DNA of 64,000 nucleotides from Pseudomonas sp. MIACH (lineage in GTDB: Bacteria; Pseudomonadota; Gammaproteobacteria; Pseudomonadales; Pseudomonadaceae). The notes under the pieces were generated by a model. It saw nothing but the letters and a program-made list of their open reading frames with translations. It ran no database searches and was not told the DNA's origin. Positions 53,010-61,400 of this stretch are shown piece by piece. Numbering within the stretch: the first letter of the stretch is position 1; each line of letters begins with the position of its first letter. A program made the position numbers and the translations under genes. Location: contig NZ_LHVO01000017.1 in the NCBI RefSeq assembly GCF_001269925.1, forward strand, positions 1 through 64,000, read 5' to 3'.

Positions 53010-54422
53010 ATGAACGATAAAAAACACATCCTGGTTATAGATGATGACGCCGGAATCCTGACCAGCCTCGATATCCTCTTGCGTATGCAGGGATATGACG
53101 TGACGGTGGAAACCCAGGCCGATCGCCTGCTTGCCCATTTATCGGCCAAGCCTTTCGATCTTGTACTGATGGACATGAACTTCCAGAAGGACACCACCTC
53201 GGGCATGGAAGGCCTGCAGTTGCTCGCCGAAATGAAGAAGTTCGACGATTACCTGCCGGCGGTGGCGATGACGGGATGGGGCAGCGTCGACATTATCGTC
53301 AACGCCATGCGCGCGGGGGCGGCCGATTTTATTCAGAAGCCTTGGGACAACGAGCGTTTGCTGAGCATCGTTCAGCAGCAGATAACCCTGAGCCAGGCGC
53401 GTCGTTCCGGCGAGTGCCTGCGCGAAGAAAACAAGCTGCTCAAATTGGCGCTCGAAGACGATATGGACGGTGAGTGGGTGGTTCGCTCGCCGGCGATGAA
53501 ACGCCTGGTCAGCCTGGTGGAACAGGTTGCAGTGACCGATACCAGCGTGTTGATCCTGGGCGAAAATGGCACCGGTAAAAGCCTGCTCGCGCGCTACATC
53601 CACCAGATTTCCGCGCGTGCCGAGCACAGCATTGTCGAAGTGAACATGGGCTGCATCAACGAGCAGCTGTTTGAAAGCGAGATGTTCGGCCATGTCAAAG
53701 GTGCCTTTACCGATGCGCGCGAGAACCGTATCGGCCGATTTGAACTGGCGGACAAGGGCACCCTGTTCCTGGATGAAATCGGCAATCTGCCATTGACCCA
53801 GCAGGTCAAGTTGCTGCGAGTGTTGGAGGAACGGCAGTTTGAGCGTGTCGGTTCCTCGCGAACCCAGACCACTCAATGCCGGATCATCGCCGCGACCAAC
53901 TCGGACCTGGAAAAAGCCGTGGCAGAAGGGCGGTTCCGCCAGGACCTGCTGTACCGGATGAACCTGATCCAGATCCAACTGCCGCCCCTGCGCGAGCGTC
54001 TGGAAGATATCGAGCCGCTGACCGAACGCTTCCTCAAGCGTTTTGCGCGCAAGTACAACAAACCCCGGCCGATCTTATTGCCCCAGGCCCGCCAGGGGTT
54101 GCTTGATTACTCATGGCCCGGAAACATCCGCGAGTTGAGCCACCTGTTGGAGCGCGCCGTGTTGCTGTGCCGCGCCAATGTGATCGACCTGGAAGACCTC
54201 TGCCTGCCGTTTTCGGGCGCCTCCCCGAATACCCAGGGCGCGGCCAGTATCCTGCCGGCAGACTTGACAGACGCCTGCACCCTGGCCGAAGCCGAGGAAA
54301 CCCTGCTGTTACAGCGCCTGCGTCAATACGATGGCAATGCGGTCAAGGCGGCCGAATCGCTGGGGCTCAGCCGCAGCGCTTTTTACCGCCGGCTTGAGAA
54401 ATTAAAAATTTGCCATGAGTAA
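53010..54422 (+). CDS. NtrC-family sigma-54 response regulator
   Basis: A 470-residue regulator: receiver domain (about 1-125, acidic pair DDD, phosphorylated aspartate in LVLMDMNFQ, lysine in QKPWD), AAA+ domain (about 155-390, Walker A GENGTGKS, Walker B GTLFLDEIGN) and a C-terminal Fis-type helix-turn-helix (GNAVKAAESLGLSRSAFYRRLEK). The sigma-54 contact loop reads GAFTDA rather than GAFTGA; this variant is frequent in regulators linked to such ABC transporters, from memory. It should activate the sigma-54 promoter of its own operon. It overlaps the kinase gene by 8 bases. Confidence 0.92.
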   Translation: MNDKKHILVIDDDAGILTSLDILLRMQGYDVTVETQADRLLAHLSAKPFDLVLMDMNFQKDTTSGMEGLQLLAEMKKFDDYLPAVAMTGWGSVDIIVNAMRAGAADFIQKPWDNERLLSIVQQQITLSQARRSGECLREENKLLKLALEDDMDGEWVVRSPAMKRLVSLVEQVAVTDTSVLILGENGTGKSLLARYIHQISARAEHSIVEVNMGCINEQLFESEMFGHVKGAFTDARENRIGRFELADKGTLFLDEIGNLPLTQQVKLLRVLEERQFERVGSSRTQTTQCRIIAATNSDLEKAVAEGRFRQDLLYRMNLIQIQLPPLRERLEDIEPLTERFLKRFARKYNKPRPILLPQARQGLLDYSWPGNIRELSHLLERAVLLCRANVIDLEDLCLPFSGASPNTQGAASILPADLTDACTLAEAEETLLLQRLRQYDGNAVKAAESLGLSRSAFYRRLEKLKICHE

Positions 54423-55740
54423 ATTTTACGACTCGTTTGAAGTACGCCATCTGCTGCTGTGCAGCCTGGCGCCGGTAGGTGGAATTATTGCTTACCTGCT
54501 GCTGTGGCTTTTCCCGCACCAGTCCATTTACCTCAAGTGCTTCACCCTGTTTATTTTGTGCGTGACGCTGGTGTATTTCTCGTATCACTTTTTCCAGCAG
54601 TTGCTCTACAAGATAAACGTCATCTCCAATTTGCTCGAAGCGGTCGAACAGGAAGACTTCAGCCTGCGCGGGGTGACTAACCGGGCAGGGGCCTTCGAGG
54701 GGGTCATCGAGCAGATCAATGATATTTCCAGCCAGTTGTCGCGCCACCGCCAGCAGCAACGAGAGATGGATTTCCTGCTGCAAAAAGTCATTTCCAATAT
54801 CACCGTTGCCATCTTTGCCCTGGACGCCGGCCATCGGTTGATCTGGTGCAACAGCGCCGCGTCGCGGATGTTGGGCACATCCCTGGAAAAGCTGATCGGC
54901 AGTACTGCCAGCACCTGGCAGTTGGATAGCCTTTTGCACAACGCCAACACTGAGCATCCGGTCGTTTCCGATCACGAAGGACGGCCGGGTCGCTACAAAG
55001 TCAGCAGTGACACCTACATGGTCGACGGCCTGCAGAACGTGCTGCTGTTTGTCAGTGACGTTGACGACATGCTGCGCCAGGAAGAGCAAAAAGCCTGGCA
55101 AGACTTGTTGCGCGTCATCAGCCATGAAATCAACAATTCCCTCAGCCCCATCGCGTCGATCAGTCAAATGCTGCAGCAACACTACCGGCATCATTCCGAC
55201 AACTTGCCACCCGGCTTTACCGAGGGCATCGACCTGATCAACCGGCGCGCGCGCGAACTGATCGCGTTTATCAGTAGCTATCGGCAACTGAGCAAACTGC
55301 CGCCGCCCTTGAGGGAACAGGTGGATCTGGCGGTCCTGGTTGCCGAGTTGCCGCTGCTGTTTTCCCACCGGGTGATTACCCTGAGCGGACCGCGTCCGTT
55401 GATGGCCAGCCTCGACCGGGTGCAGATCCATCAGCTGTTGATCAACCTGATCAAAAACGCCGATGAGTCCATGGGCAGCAGCACCGACAGTATCGATATC
55501 GAGTGGGCCGAGGAGAAAGGCCGCCTGCTGATCATCATCCTGGACCGCGGCCTAGGACTGACCAATCCAAAGAATCTTTTCGTTCCCTTCTATACCACCA
55601 AGCCCAACGGCACCGGCATTGGCCTGATCCTGTGTCGGCAAATTGCTGAAAGTCACGGCGGTTATTTGTCCTTGGAAAATCGCCATGACCAGACCGGGTG
55701 CAAAGTCATCATCAATTTACCCCTGCAATCCCCTGCCTGA
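54415..55740 (+). CDS. Sensor histidine kinase (NtrB-like)
   Basis: A 441-residue kinase with two N-terminal membrane helices separated by only a few residues (about 12-55), a HAMP-like linker, a PAS-like domain (about 120-225), the phospho-accepting histidine in LRVISHEINNSLSPIASI, and the ATPase domain with NLIKNADESM and GTGIGLILCRQIAESHGG. The minimal periplasmic region suggests it senses a membrane or cytoplasmic signal, perhaps the transported compound. Gene overlap with the regulator shows they form one two-component system. Confidence 0.9.
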   Translation: MSKFYDSFEVRHLLLCSLAPVGGIIAYLLLWLFPHQSIYLKCFTLFILCVTLVYFSYHFFQQLLYKINVISNLLEAVEQEDFSLRGVTNRAGAFEGVIEQINDISSQLSRHRQQQREMDFLLQKVISNITVAIFALDAGHRLIWCNSAASRMLGTSLEKLIGSTASTWQLDSLLHNANTEHPVVSDHEGRPGRYKVSSDTYMVDGLQNVLLFVSDVDDMLRQEEQKAWQDLLRVISHEINNSLSPIASISQMLQQHYRHHSDNLPPGFTEGIDLINRRARELIAFISSYRQLSKLPPPLREQVDLAVLVAELPLLFSHRVITLSGPRPLMASLDRVQIHQLLINLIKNADESMGSSTDSIDIEWAEEKGRLLIIILDRGLGLTNPKNLFVPFYTTKPNGTGIGLILCRQIAESHGGYLSLENRHDQTGCKVIINLPLQSPA

Positions 55741-56368
55741 ACTGCACGCCGGCCGGGGGGTGTGCCTGCTTCGGCATTTTGACCAGGCGGGGCCGGACAT
55801 GACGGTTCGCCAGCAGGCGCAACGCTGGTTGCACCAAGTGCTGGCGGCCTGCCTGGCGATCCCGGTCGATCACTTGCGTATTGCCAGGACCCCGGCCGGT
55901 AAGCCTTGGTTGCCTGACCACCCGTGGTTGCGTTTTAACTTGAGCCACAGCGGTCATTCGGCCGCGATCGCGCTGTGTCGGGAACTGGAAGTCGGGGTTG
56001 ACCTGGAGCAGGTCAGCGGCAAAGTCGCAGTAAAAAGAGCCGTCGCCCAGCGTTTCTTCCACCCGGATGAGCAACGTTGGCTGGCGCTTGACGAAGACGA
56101 CTACCTGGTGCGCTTTACCCGGCTCTGGAGCCTCAAGGAAACGTGGCTGAAGGCCCGTGGGACAGGGCTGAGCCAGTCGCTGGCAAGCTTTTGTATCATT
56201 CCCCCGGCGGGCGCGAGCGGGTTGGCGCCGGTCGTGGTGGAGCCTGCCGTCGACGTGGGGCAGATTCATTATTGCGAGGTCCGAGGTCAAGAGCGGTTTT
56301 GCCTCGCGTACACGGCGATCGGTGCGCCGCAGCACTCGCCCGTTCAATGGCAACTTGCCGGCCATTGA
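55685..56368 (+). CDS. Phosphopantetheinyl transferase (Sfp type)
   Basis: A 227-residue Sfp-type 4'-phosphopantetheinyl transferase. Family motifs are PWLRFNLSHSGHSAAIAL, LEVGVDLEQV with the magnesium-binding aspartate, and RLWSLKETWLKARGTGL with the WxxKE block. It would convert apo carrier proteins to the active form. The start is uncertain: the ATG at 55685 overlaps the kinase gene by 56 bases and gives the best N-terminus (LHAGRGVCLLRHF); the next ATG at 55799 would cut the domain. Its place in the cluster points to activation of the carrier protein at 44.2 kb and any others beyond the window. Confidence 0.88.
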   Translation: MTRPGAKSSSIYPCNPLPELHAGRGVCLLRHFDQAGPDMTVRQQAQRWLHQVLAACLAIPVDHLRIARTPAGKPWLPDHPWLRFNLSHSGHSAAIALCRELEVGVDLEQVSGKVAVKRAVAQRFFHPDEQRWLALDEDDYLVRFTRLWSLKETWLKARGTGLSQSLASFCIIPPAGASGLAPVVVEPAVDVGQIHYCEVRGQERFCLAYTAIGAPQHSPVQWQLAGH

Positions 56369-56395
56369 ACGAGCGAGGCTGTTTACACCCCTCGC

Positions 56396-57061
56396 TTACG
56401 TGCAGTCAGAGGTGGAAATTTCGCTGGCAAAAGAGCCCGTGGCGCCGGTATCGACTTGAGCGGATGGGCTGACAGACAGGCGTGCGCCGGCAGACAGGCT
56501 GCCGTTGATCCGTGGAATGTGGCACAGGGAGGATTGCGCGCCCATGCTCATGCGCACAGTCGCCACATCGGCGGTGAAGGGCAGCGGTTTCTTGTTGAAG
56601 GTACCGCCCATTGCCAGATCAAGCACCAGTTCTGCGGTCTTGCCTTCGATCTGGATGTCGGCGCCCATGCTGCCGGCGACCGTCAGTTTGCTCGAGTCGA
56701 CGGCGCACGCAGGCGCCACGATGTTTACCCCGGCCTTGCCTACCAACCCGGTCAACGGCTTGCTGGTGTACAGGGTGATATCCAGCGTGTGGGAGACAAA
56801 ACGATCATTCTCACCCGCCTCATTGACCAGTAACAACGCCTTGTCTTTGCTGCTGACCTTGAGCTTTTCCAGGGCGGCGGTTGAGCCTGAAACCACCATT
56901 GAAGGCGCGGCAGCGCACTTGATCGACAGGTTGATGCCCTGGCGGACTTCAACGCTGTCGAAGGCGTCCAGAGGCAAAGTTTTTTCGGCGGCCAGTGCTG
57001 CATTGCCGGCCGTGCCCGCCAGCAATGCCAGCATCAGTTTCAGCGTTCTCAGATTGTTCAT
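56396..57061 (-). CDS. Periplasmic GIN-domain (DUF2807-like) protein
   Basis: A 221-residue exported protein with a signal peptide (TLKLMLALLAGTAGNAALA, then AEK). The rest is beta-rich with repeated short strands (LPLDAFDSVEVRQGINLSIK at the start, then LVGKAGVNIVAP and LTVAGSMGADIQI), matching the 'putative auto-transporter adhesin, head GIN' (DUF2807) type. Function is unknown; such proteins are mostly extracytoplasmic. It starts at the ATG at 57061 behind AAGAGG, in the leader shared with the left end of the window. It faces away from the monooxygenase operon and has no obvious link to biosynthesis. Confidence 0.68.
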   Translation of the reverse strand: MNNLRTLKLMLALLAGTAGNAALAAEKTLPLDAFDSVEVRQGINLSIKCAAAPSMVVSGSTAALEKLKVSSKDKALLLVNEAGENDRFVSHTLDITLYTSKPLTGLVGKAGVNIVAPACAVDSSKLTVAGSMGADIQIEGKTAELVLDLAMGGTFNKKPLPFTADVATVRMSMGAQSSLCHIPRINGSLSAGARLSVSPSAQVDTGATGSFASEISTSDCT

Positions 57062-57065
57062 ATGA

Positions 57066-57156
57066 CCTCTTATCAAACTTAAAATAACTTAATGATTTCA
57101 AAGGGTTAAAATTTCACCCTGGAGTCTTGGGTGGTGCATAAACAATTTCAGGCGAC
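57066..57156 (-). repeat. Leader-like intergenic repeat, copy B
   Basis: Nearly the same sequence as positions 1-90 of the window, here directly upstream of the GIN-domain gene, ending in the AAGAGG ribosome-binding site. The hairpin is ACCC/GGGT here and ACTC/GAGT in the other copy. It probably contains the promoter and 5' leader of the gene, which is inference. Confidence 0.6.
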
Positions 57157-57187
57157 TGCATTCCTGTGGCGAGCCGCTCACCACACG

Positions 57188-57236
57188 GGTCCCAGTTTGT
57201 TGCGCGACAACGCTACGTCGAAGAGGTAGTGGGACC
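57188..57236 (-). terminator. GGTCCCA/TGGGACC inverted repeat after the flavin monooxygenase gene
   Basis: Seven-base arms at 57188-57194 and 57230-57236 lie just downstream of the end of the minus-strand biosynthetic operon. The loop is long (35 bases), with extra imperfect pairing. It may end that operon. Confidence 0.4.
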
Positions 57237-57244
57237 TCCCTCTT

Positions 57245-58315
57245 TCACAGTAATGTCGCCAATGTGCGCAGTGTTGTTTCAACACTGTCCTGGGGCATGC
57301 CAAAGTCCACCAGTCCAGCCACTTCGTCGATGCCTTCGCGCTTGAGCTGCGTGAGCTGCTCCAGGCACTCGGCGGCAGAGCCAAACAAACCGTAATGGTT
57401 GAGGTACTTCTCCACGCCCCACTTGAGCTCGTAGGCCTGCTTTTTATCGGTCTTTTCCTGATCAAGCATAGAAGGGGCATTGAGGTTTTCCGACAGCTGC
57501 ATAAACGCACGCAGATAGCCCGTCAGGGCCGGGCGCAGGCGTGGCAACAGCGATGCCCGGTCTTCTCCGGCCTGGGTATGCATCATCAACGTGACCGTGC
57601 CGCCTGCCGGGTCCAAGCCGGCTTCCTGGCGCGCCAGGCGATAGCTGGCGCAGTTTTCCTGCAACTGTTCACGGCTTTGTGCAACCAGGTGCGTCAGCAC
57701 ATTCAAGCCACGTTTTCCTGCCTCGCTGAACAACAGGGGATTGCTTCCCGTGGTGACCCACGCCCCGATGGTGCGCTGAAAGGGTGGCGGCCAGGTTTGC
57801 AACGCGACCGGTTCCGGCCGCGCCGGCAGGGACAGTTCATGGCGCGTCACGGACTCACCGCGCCACAGCGCCTGGACTTGCTCCAGAGACGAGAACAGCA
57901 CCGCATGGCGCTCACGGTAGTTCTGCGCATTGAGGACGAAATCATTACGTTGCCAACCCGCGGAAAACGCTACGCCGACCCGGCCGCGCGAGAGGTTATC
58001 CACCAGCGCCCACTCTTCAGCGACGCGCAGCGGATCATGCAAGGGCAGCACCACGCTGCCGGCGCGGATTGCGATACGTTGTGTACAGACCGACAACGCG
58101 GCGCTGATGACAGACGGATTGGGAAACATCCCACCGAAGGTGTGGAAGTGCCGTTCAGGCGTCCAGATAGCATGAAAGTTCAGCGCATCCGCCAGCCTGG
58201 CGGTGCTCAGCAATTGCTCATACTTCTCTGCAAAACTGTCCCGGGCGACATCGGAAAAGCAAAACACGCTGAGCTTCGGGATTGCAGCTCCCGCCGGGCT
58301 AGGCGATGCATTCAT
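57245..58315 (-). CDS. MupA/Atu3671-type flavin-dependent monooxygenase
   Basis: A 356-residue luciferase-like FMN-dependent monooxygenase. The stretch AIWTPERHFHTFGGMFPNPS and RAGSVVLPLHDPLRVAEEWA, then GRVGVAFSAGWQRNDF, are hallmarks of the MupA/Atu3671 subfamily that occurs in polyketide and peptide natural-product clusters, including mupirocin. Members oxygenate carrier-bound acyl or aminoacyl intermediates. It is the last gene of the minus-strand operon and overlaps the P450 gene by 17 bases, so two oxygenases act in the same pathway. Confidence 0.88.
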   Translation of the reverse strand: MNASPSPAGAAIPKLSVFCFSDVARDSFAEKYEQLLSTARLADALNFHAIWTPERHFHTFGGMFPNPSVISAALSVCTQRIAIRAGSVVLPLHDPLRVAEEWALVDNLSRGRVGVAFSAGWQRNDFVLNAQNYRERHAVLFSSLEQVQALWRGESVTRHELSLPARPEPVALQTWPPPFQRTIGAWVTTGSNPLLFSEAGKRGLNVLTHLVAQSREQLQENCASYRLARQEAGLDPAGGTVTLMMHTQAGEDRASLLPRLRPALTGYLRAFMQLSENLNAPSMLDQEKTDKKQAYELKWGVEKYLNHYGLFGSAAECLEQLTQLKREGIDEVAGLVDFGMPQDSVETTLRTLATLL

Positions 58316-59612
58316 GCGCGGTGGCCTTGTCTACGGATTCGATGGTGAAACAGATAGCGCCCCTGGGCATCACATTGAGCGCATACGTCGGCGTCAGGGC
58401 CGCAGGGGCAGTCGAGGGCGCGAGCGAAAGGCGTACATGGCAGCACAGCGTTTCAATCGCCGAGGTGAGTTGGTCGAGTGCCAGCGCCATGCCTACACAG
58501 TTGCGCTTGCCCACGCTGAAAGGGATGAAGTGCTCCCGCGCGATCTTCCGGCCCTCAAGAAAACGCTCTGGCCGAAAGCTCAGGGGCTCGGGCCAGTAAG
58601 AGGCGTTGCGATGCACCAGCCAGGGTGAAAACAGCACTTTGGTGCCCGGCGCAATCACCGCACCGTCGATCACGAGTGGGCCTTGGGTGCAGCGTTCGAC
58701 AAAAGCTGTGACGGGCGTAATGCGCAGTGTTTCCTTGACGATGGCACTGGCCATGTCGCGCTTGCCGCGCTGATGTTCTTCACGGATCCGGTCCTGGTAG
58801 TGGGGGTGCCGTGACACGTGGGCCAGGCACCACAGCAATGCGATCCCGGTGTTGTCCACGCTGGCCGCCAGGTTACCCAGCAACAGGCTGACCGCCCGCT
58901 CCCGTTCCTGGGGCTGGGCATTGACATCCAGGGACTGGCAGAAGCGTTGCAACATGGCGACGTTCTGGGTGGCGTCAGCCTGGGCAGCTATCAATGGCCC
59001 GACCATGGACTCCAGTGCCTCACGGAACGTGGCCAGGGCGGGGTGTTGGCACAACTGGGCATGATCCACGCTCGACTCGGCGACGATCAGTTCAAGGTAG
59101 ATCCGGCGAAAGTGGACCATCAGGATGTCAAGCTGCGCGGTGCTGGCCGTGGTGCCGACGAAGCCCTGCGCAACGCACCTCAAGGCCCACTGCAGGCAGA
59201 TTTCCTGCATGGAGTCTGTCTGCGGTTCATGGAACCGGTCCACCAGCCATTGGGCGGCATCGTGGGTGCCCTTTTTCAGCAACGCCAATTTGGGATTGAC
59301 CGTCGCCAAGGTCAACTTTCGCGCCAGGCTCCACTCTTCACCCTCCCTTGCAGTGATCAGCGATTGGCCCAGCAGTATCCGCCTGGCTGACGTGCTGTTT
59401 GCCAGCTCCTTGGGAAAGCTGCTTTCGTTATCGAGGAAAAACCGGATATGTCGAGCGCCCGCGAGCAACAGTGCTTGATCATCGTCGTCGGCGATCCACA
59501 CCTTATCTCCATGCTGGCGACAGGCACTTTCAGCAATTTTCAGGAAGCCCAGTTGTGCATACTGAGCTGCGGACGGCCTGAAAGTCGGGATTTCATTCGG
59601 GTTACTGGGCAT
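58299..59612 (-). CDS. Cytochrome P450
   Basis: A 437-residue P450. The haem-binding motif is FSVGKRNCVG (Cys372), the K-helix is VKETLRITP, and the I-helix segment reads LAASVDNTG, so the usual acid-alcohol pair is D-N-T. There is no membrane anchor, as in soluble bacterial P450s. It probably hydroxylates or otherwise oxidises a pathway intermediate; its redox partners are not in the window. It overlaps KAS III-like protein 2 by 11 bases at its start. Confidence 0.9.
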   Translation of the reverse strand: MPSNPNEIPTFRPSAAQYAQLGFLKIAESACRQHGDKVWIADDDDQALLLAGARHIRFFLDNESSFPKELANSTSARRILLGQSLITAREGEEWSLARKLTLATVNPKLALLKKGTHDAAQWLVDRFHEPQTDSMQEICLQWALRCVAQGFVGTTASTAQLDILMVHFRRIYLELIVAESSVDHAQLCQHPALATFREALESMVGPLIAAQADATQNVAMLQRFCQSLDVNAQPQERERAVSLLLGNLAASVDNTGIALLWCLAHVSRHPHYQDRIREEHQRGKRDMASAIVKETLRITPVTAFVERCTQGPLVIDGAVIAPGTKVLFSPWLVHRNASYWPEPLSFRPERFLEGRKIAREHFIPFSVGKRNCVGMALALDQLTSAIETLCCHVRLSLAPSTAPAALTPTYALNVMPRGAICFTIESVDKATAHECIA

Positions 59613-60549
59613 GAACGGGCTCCGGTGAGGCGTCTGAGGTCACAGCGGCGCAACCGACCCAGCCACCCAGGCCGACCGACAGCAGCAGGGCAGGGCGGCC
59701 GGTGTCCTGGGGCGCATAGCGCTCAAGCAGCAACAGCGGGTCCGCGCTGAAGCAGTGCCCGCAATCGCTGATCAGGTCCGTGGCGACAGCCTGGTGATGG
59801 TTGTCAGGGTGGCGCAGCCAGGTTTGCCAGCTGAGGCGGTTGATGTTGTGCGGCAGCAGCCAGGCACGCTTGCGCAGGTCTTGCGGGTAGGTGGCCAACG
59901 CGTGTGCGACCAGGTCGTTGTGGGACTGATAAAAACGCTTGATGTCTTCGCGGCTGCCATCCAGGCCCTGCCAGAACCCGGGATGATAAAAACACTGGAT
60001 GCCCGAAACCTGCCGCTGGCCGCCACCGGGCTTGAGCAGGGCGGCTGCGAACGCGTCGCCGATCATTGTGCAGCCGGGTACATAGCGTTCGGCCAGGTCG
60101 AAGTCGGCCAAGGTGTCGCCCACCAGCAGCGCGATACAGCGATGCTTGCCGCCCGCCAGCAAGCGTTCGGCCAGGCGCAACCCCCAGAACACGGTGGCGC
60201 AGTTCTGTTGGTTGAGGTACAGCAATGGCGCATCGGCGGCGATAACGTTCGACTGCTGCCGCAGGGCGGCGAGGTTGACGCTTTGGCGCCAGGAGCCGGC
60301 CGGCAGGCCCTGGATCAAAATGACCGCGTCGATCTGCTCCCCGTCATCCAGGCTCGCTGCCAGTTGTTGCAGCAGGGCCTGGAAACACCCTTCGGCGCTT
60401 TCTTCATTGGCCAGGGTAGAGGCCTGTCGCAGGCCGAACAATTGGCCAAAGGTCCGGGCTTCCGCAGGGTTGCCGCCGCGATGAGCAATGACCTGATCGA
60501 TCGACACCCTGGCGGGTGGAATATACGTGGCCAGCGCAGCGATATTCAT
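59602..60549 (-). CDS. KAS III-like protein 2
   Basis: A 315-residue FabH-superfamily protein with a plausible complete active site: Cys117 (NQQNCATVFWG), His234 (LLPHNINRLSW) and His265 (DCGHCFSADP), where FabH has asparagine. It could catalyse condensation or acyl transfer. It overlaps the degenerate KAS III-like protein by four bases (ATGA), suggesting a paired complex like PqsC with PqsB. That analogy is inference. The family's substrates cannot be read from sequence. Confidence 0.85.
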   Translation of the reverse strand: MNIAALATYIPPARVSIDQVIAHRGGNPAEARTFGQLFGLRQASTLANEESAEGCFQALLQQLAASLDDGEQIDAVILIQGLPAGSWRQSVNLAALRQQSNVIAADAPLLYLNQQNCATVFWGLRLAERLLAGGKHRCIALLVGDTLADFDLAERYVPGCTMIGDAFAAALLKPGGGQRQVSGIQCFYHPGFWQGLDGSREDIKRFYQSHNDLVAHALATYPQDLRKRAWLLPHNINRLSWQTWLRHPDNHHQAVATDLISDCGHCFSADPLLLLERYAPQDTGRPALLLSVGLGGWVGCAAVTSDASPEPVHAQ

Positions 60550-61400
60550 CGTGGGCCTTCTGCGGCGGCGAGCCCGCAGACGCTGATGCCATTGTCGTTT
60601 TCGCTGATCAGCAGGTAGTCACGCTGCGGTTCCCAAAGCGTGCGCAAGGCAACGAAAGGCGCCGCGCACACCAGGTGCGGGTTGATCGCAAACGCGTGAG
60701 CATCGGCGGGCGCGACCTCCAGCAGCCGGGTAGGACCGATCAGGGTCACGCGGCCCTTGGCCAGGCCCAGTTGCTCGATCGCCTGCGACAGCCATCCAGC
60801 GGACCATTGTGCAAGGGACGCACGCTTGAATCCCCGGTAGCGCAACCCGCGTTGCTGTTTGTTCACCAGGCACACACAGGCATTATTTTGCGGTTGCAGG
60901 GCCTCCATCAGAGGCGAGGCATACATCAGGGTCTTCTGCTCGGCAATCAGTAGCAGACCGTCCTCGTCTTTGCCGGCCAGGCAGTCATTGAGACCGTCCA
61001 GGGCAAACAGGGCAGCGTCCGGTCCGCGGTCGCTGATCGCCATCGCCAGGCAAGCGGAAAGCCCCATTTGATGGATGGCGGCATTCACCACTGACGTGCC
61101 CATGTGCAGGTCCGGCGTCCAGTGCGCCATCAGCACGGTTTTGACCCGTGCAGGCTCGATGACCTCGGCCAAACGCGGCAGCAGCACGGCGATCATATCG
61201 CAGAAGGCCGCGCGCTCCGGGCTGTTGATCCAGGCGGGCACCCGCTCGTCCTGCGGGCTGAGCGCCTGGCCGTTGGCCGCGAAGAAGTGCTGTACATAGG
61301 AGCGCCAATGCGGGATCTCGGTTTCCCATTCCGGCTGCGGCGTTTCGGTGTGATGAAACGACTGGAACACGATATCGGCAGGATCGAGGCAGAGCGTCAC
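60546..61400 (-). CDS. KAS III-like protein 3, degenerate (no catalytic residues)
   Basis: A 284-residue protein with a recognisable thiolase-type pattern (VKTVLMAHWTPDLHMGTSVVN, and LISENDNGISVCGLA at the end) but no catalytic cysteine: the position reads SDRGPDAALFAL. The histidine site reads IGPTRLL and no GH motif follows. It is about 30 residues shorter than the others. It may be a structural partner for KAS III-like protein 2, comparable with PqsB, which is also about 283 residues and inactive. Starts at GTG overlapping the dehydrogenase stop by four bases. Confidence 0.72.
   Translation of the reverse strand: MTLCLDPADIVFQSFHHTETPQPEWETEIPHWRSYVQHFFAANGQALSPQDERVPAWINSPERAAFCDMIAVLLPRLAEVIEPARVKTVLMAHWTPDLHMGTSVVNAAIHQMGLSACLAMAISDRGPDAALFALDGLNDCLAGKDEDGLLLIAEQKTLMYASPLMEALQPQNNACVCLVNKQQRGLRYRGFKRASLAQWSAGWLSQAIEQLGLAKGRVTLIGPTRLLEVAPADAHAFAINPHLVCAAPFVALRTLWEPQRDYLLISENDNGISVCGLAAAEGPR

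Noticed and set aside
60546..61400. KAS III-like protein 3 as a pseudogene
   Set aside because: The frame is intact and overlaps both neighbours by four bases. An inactive partner subunit explains the missing residues better than decay.
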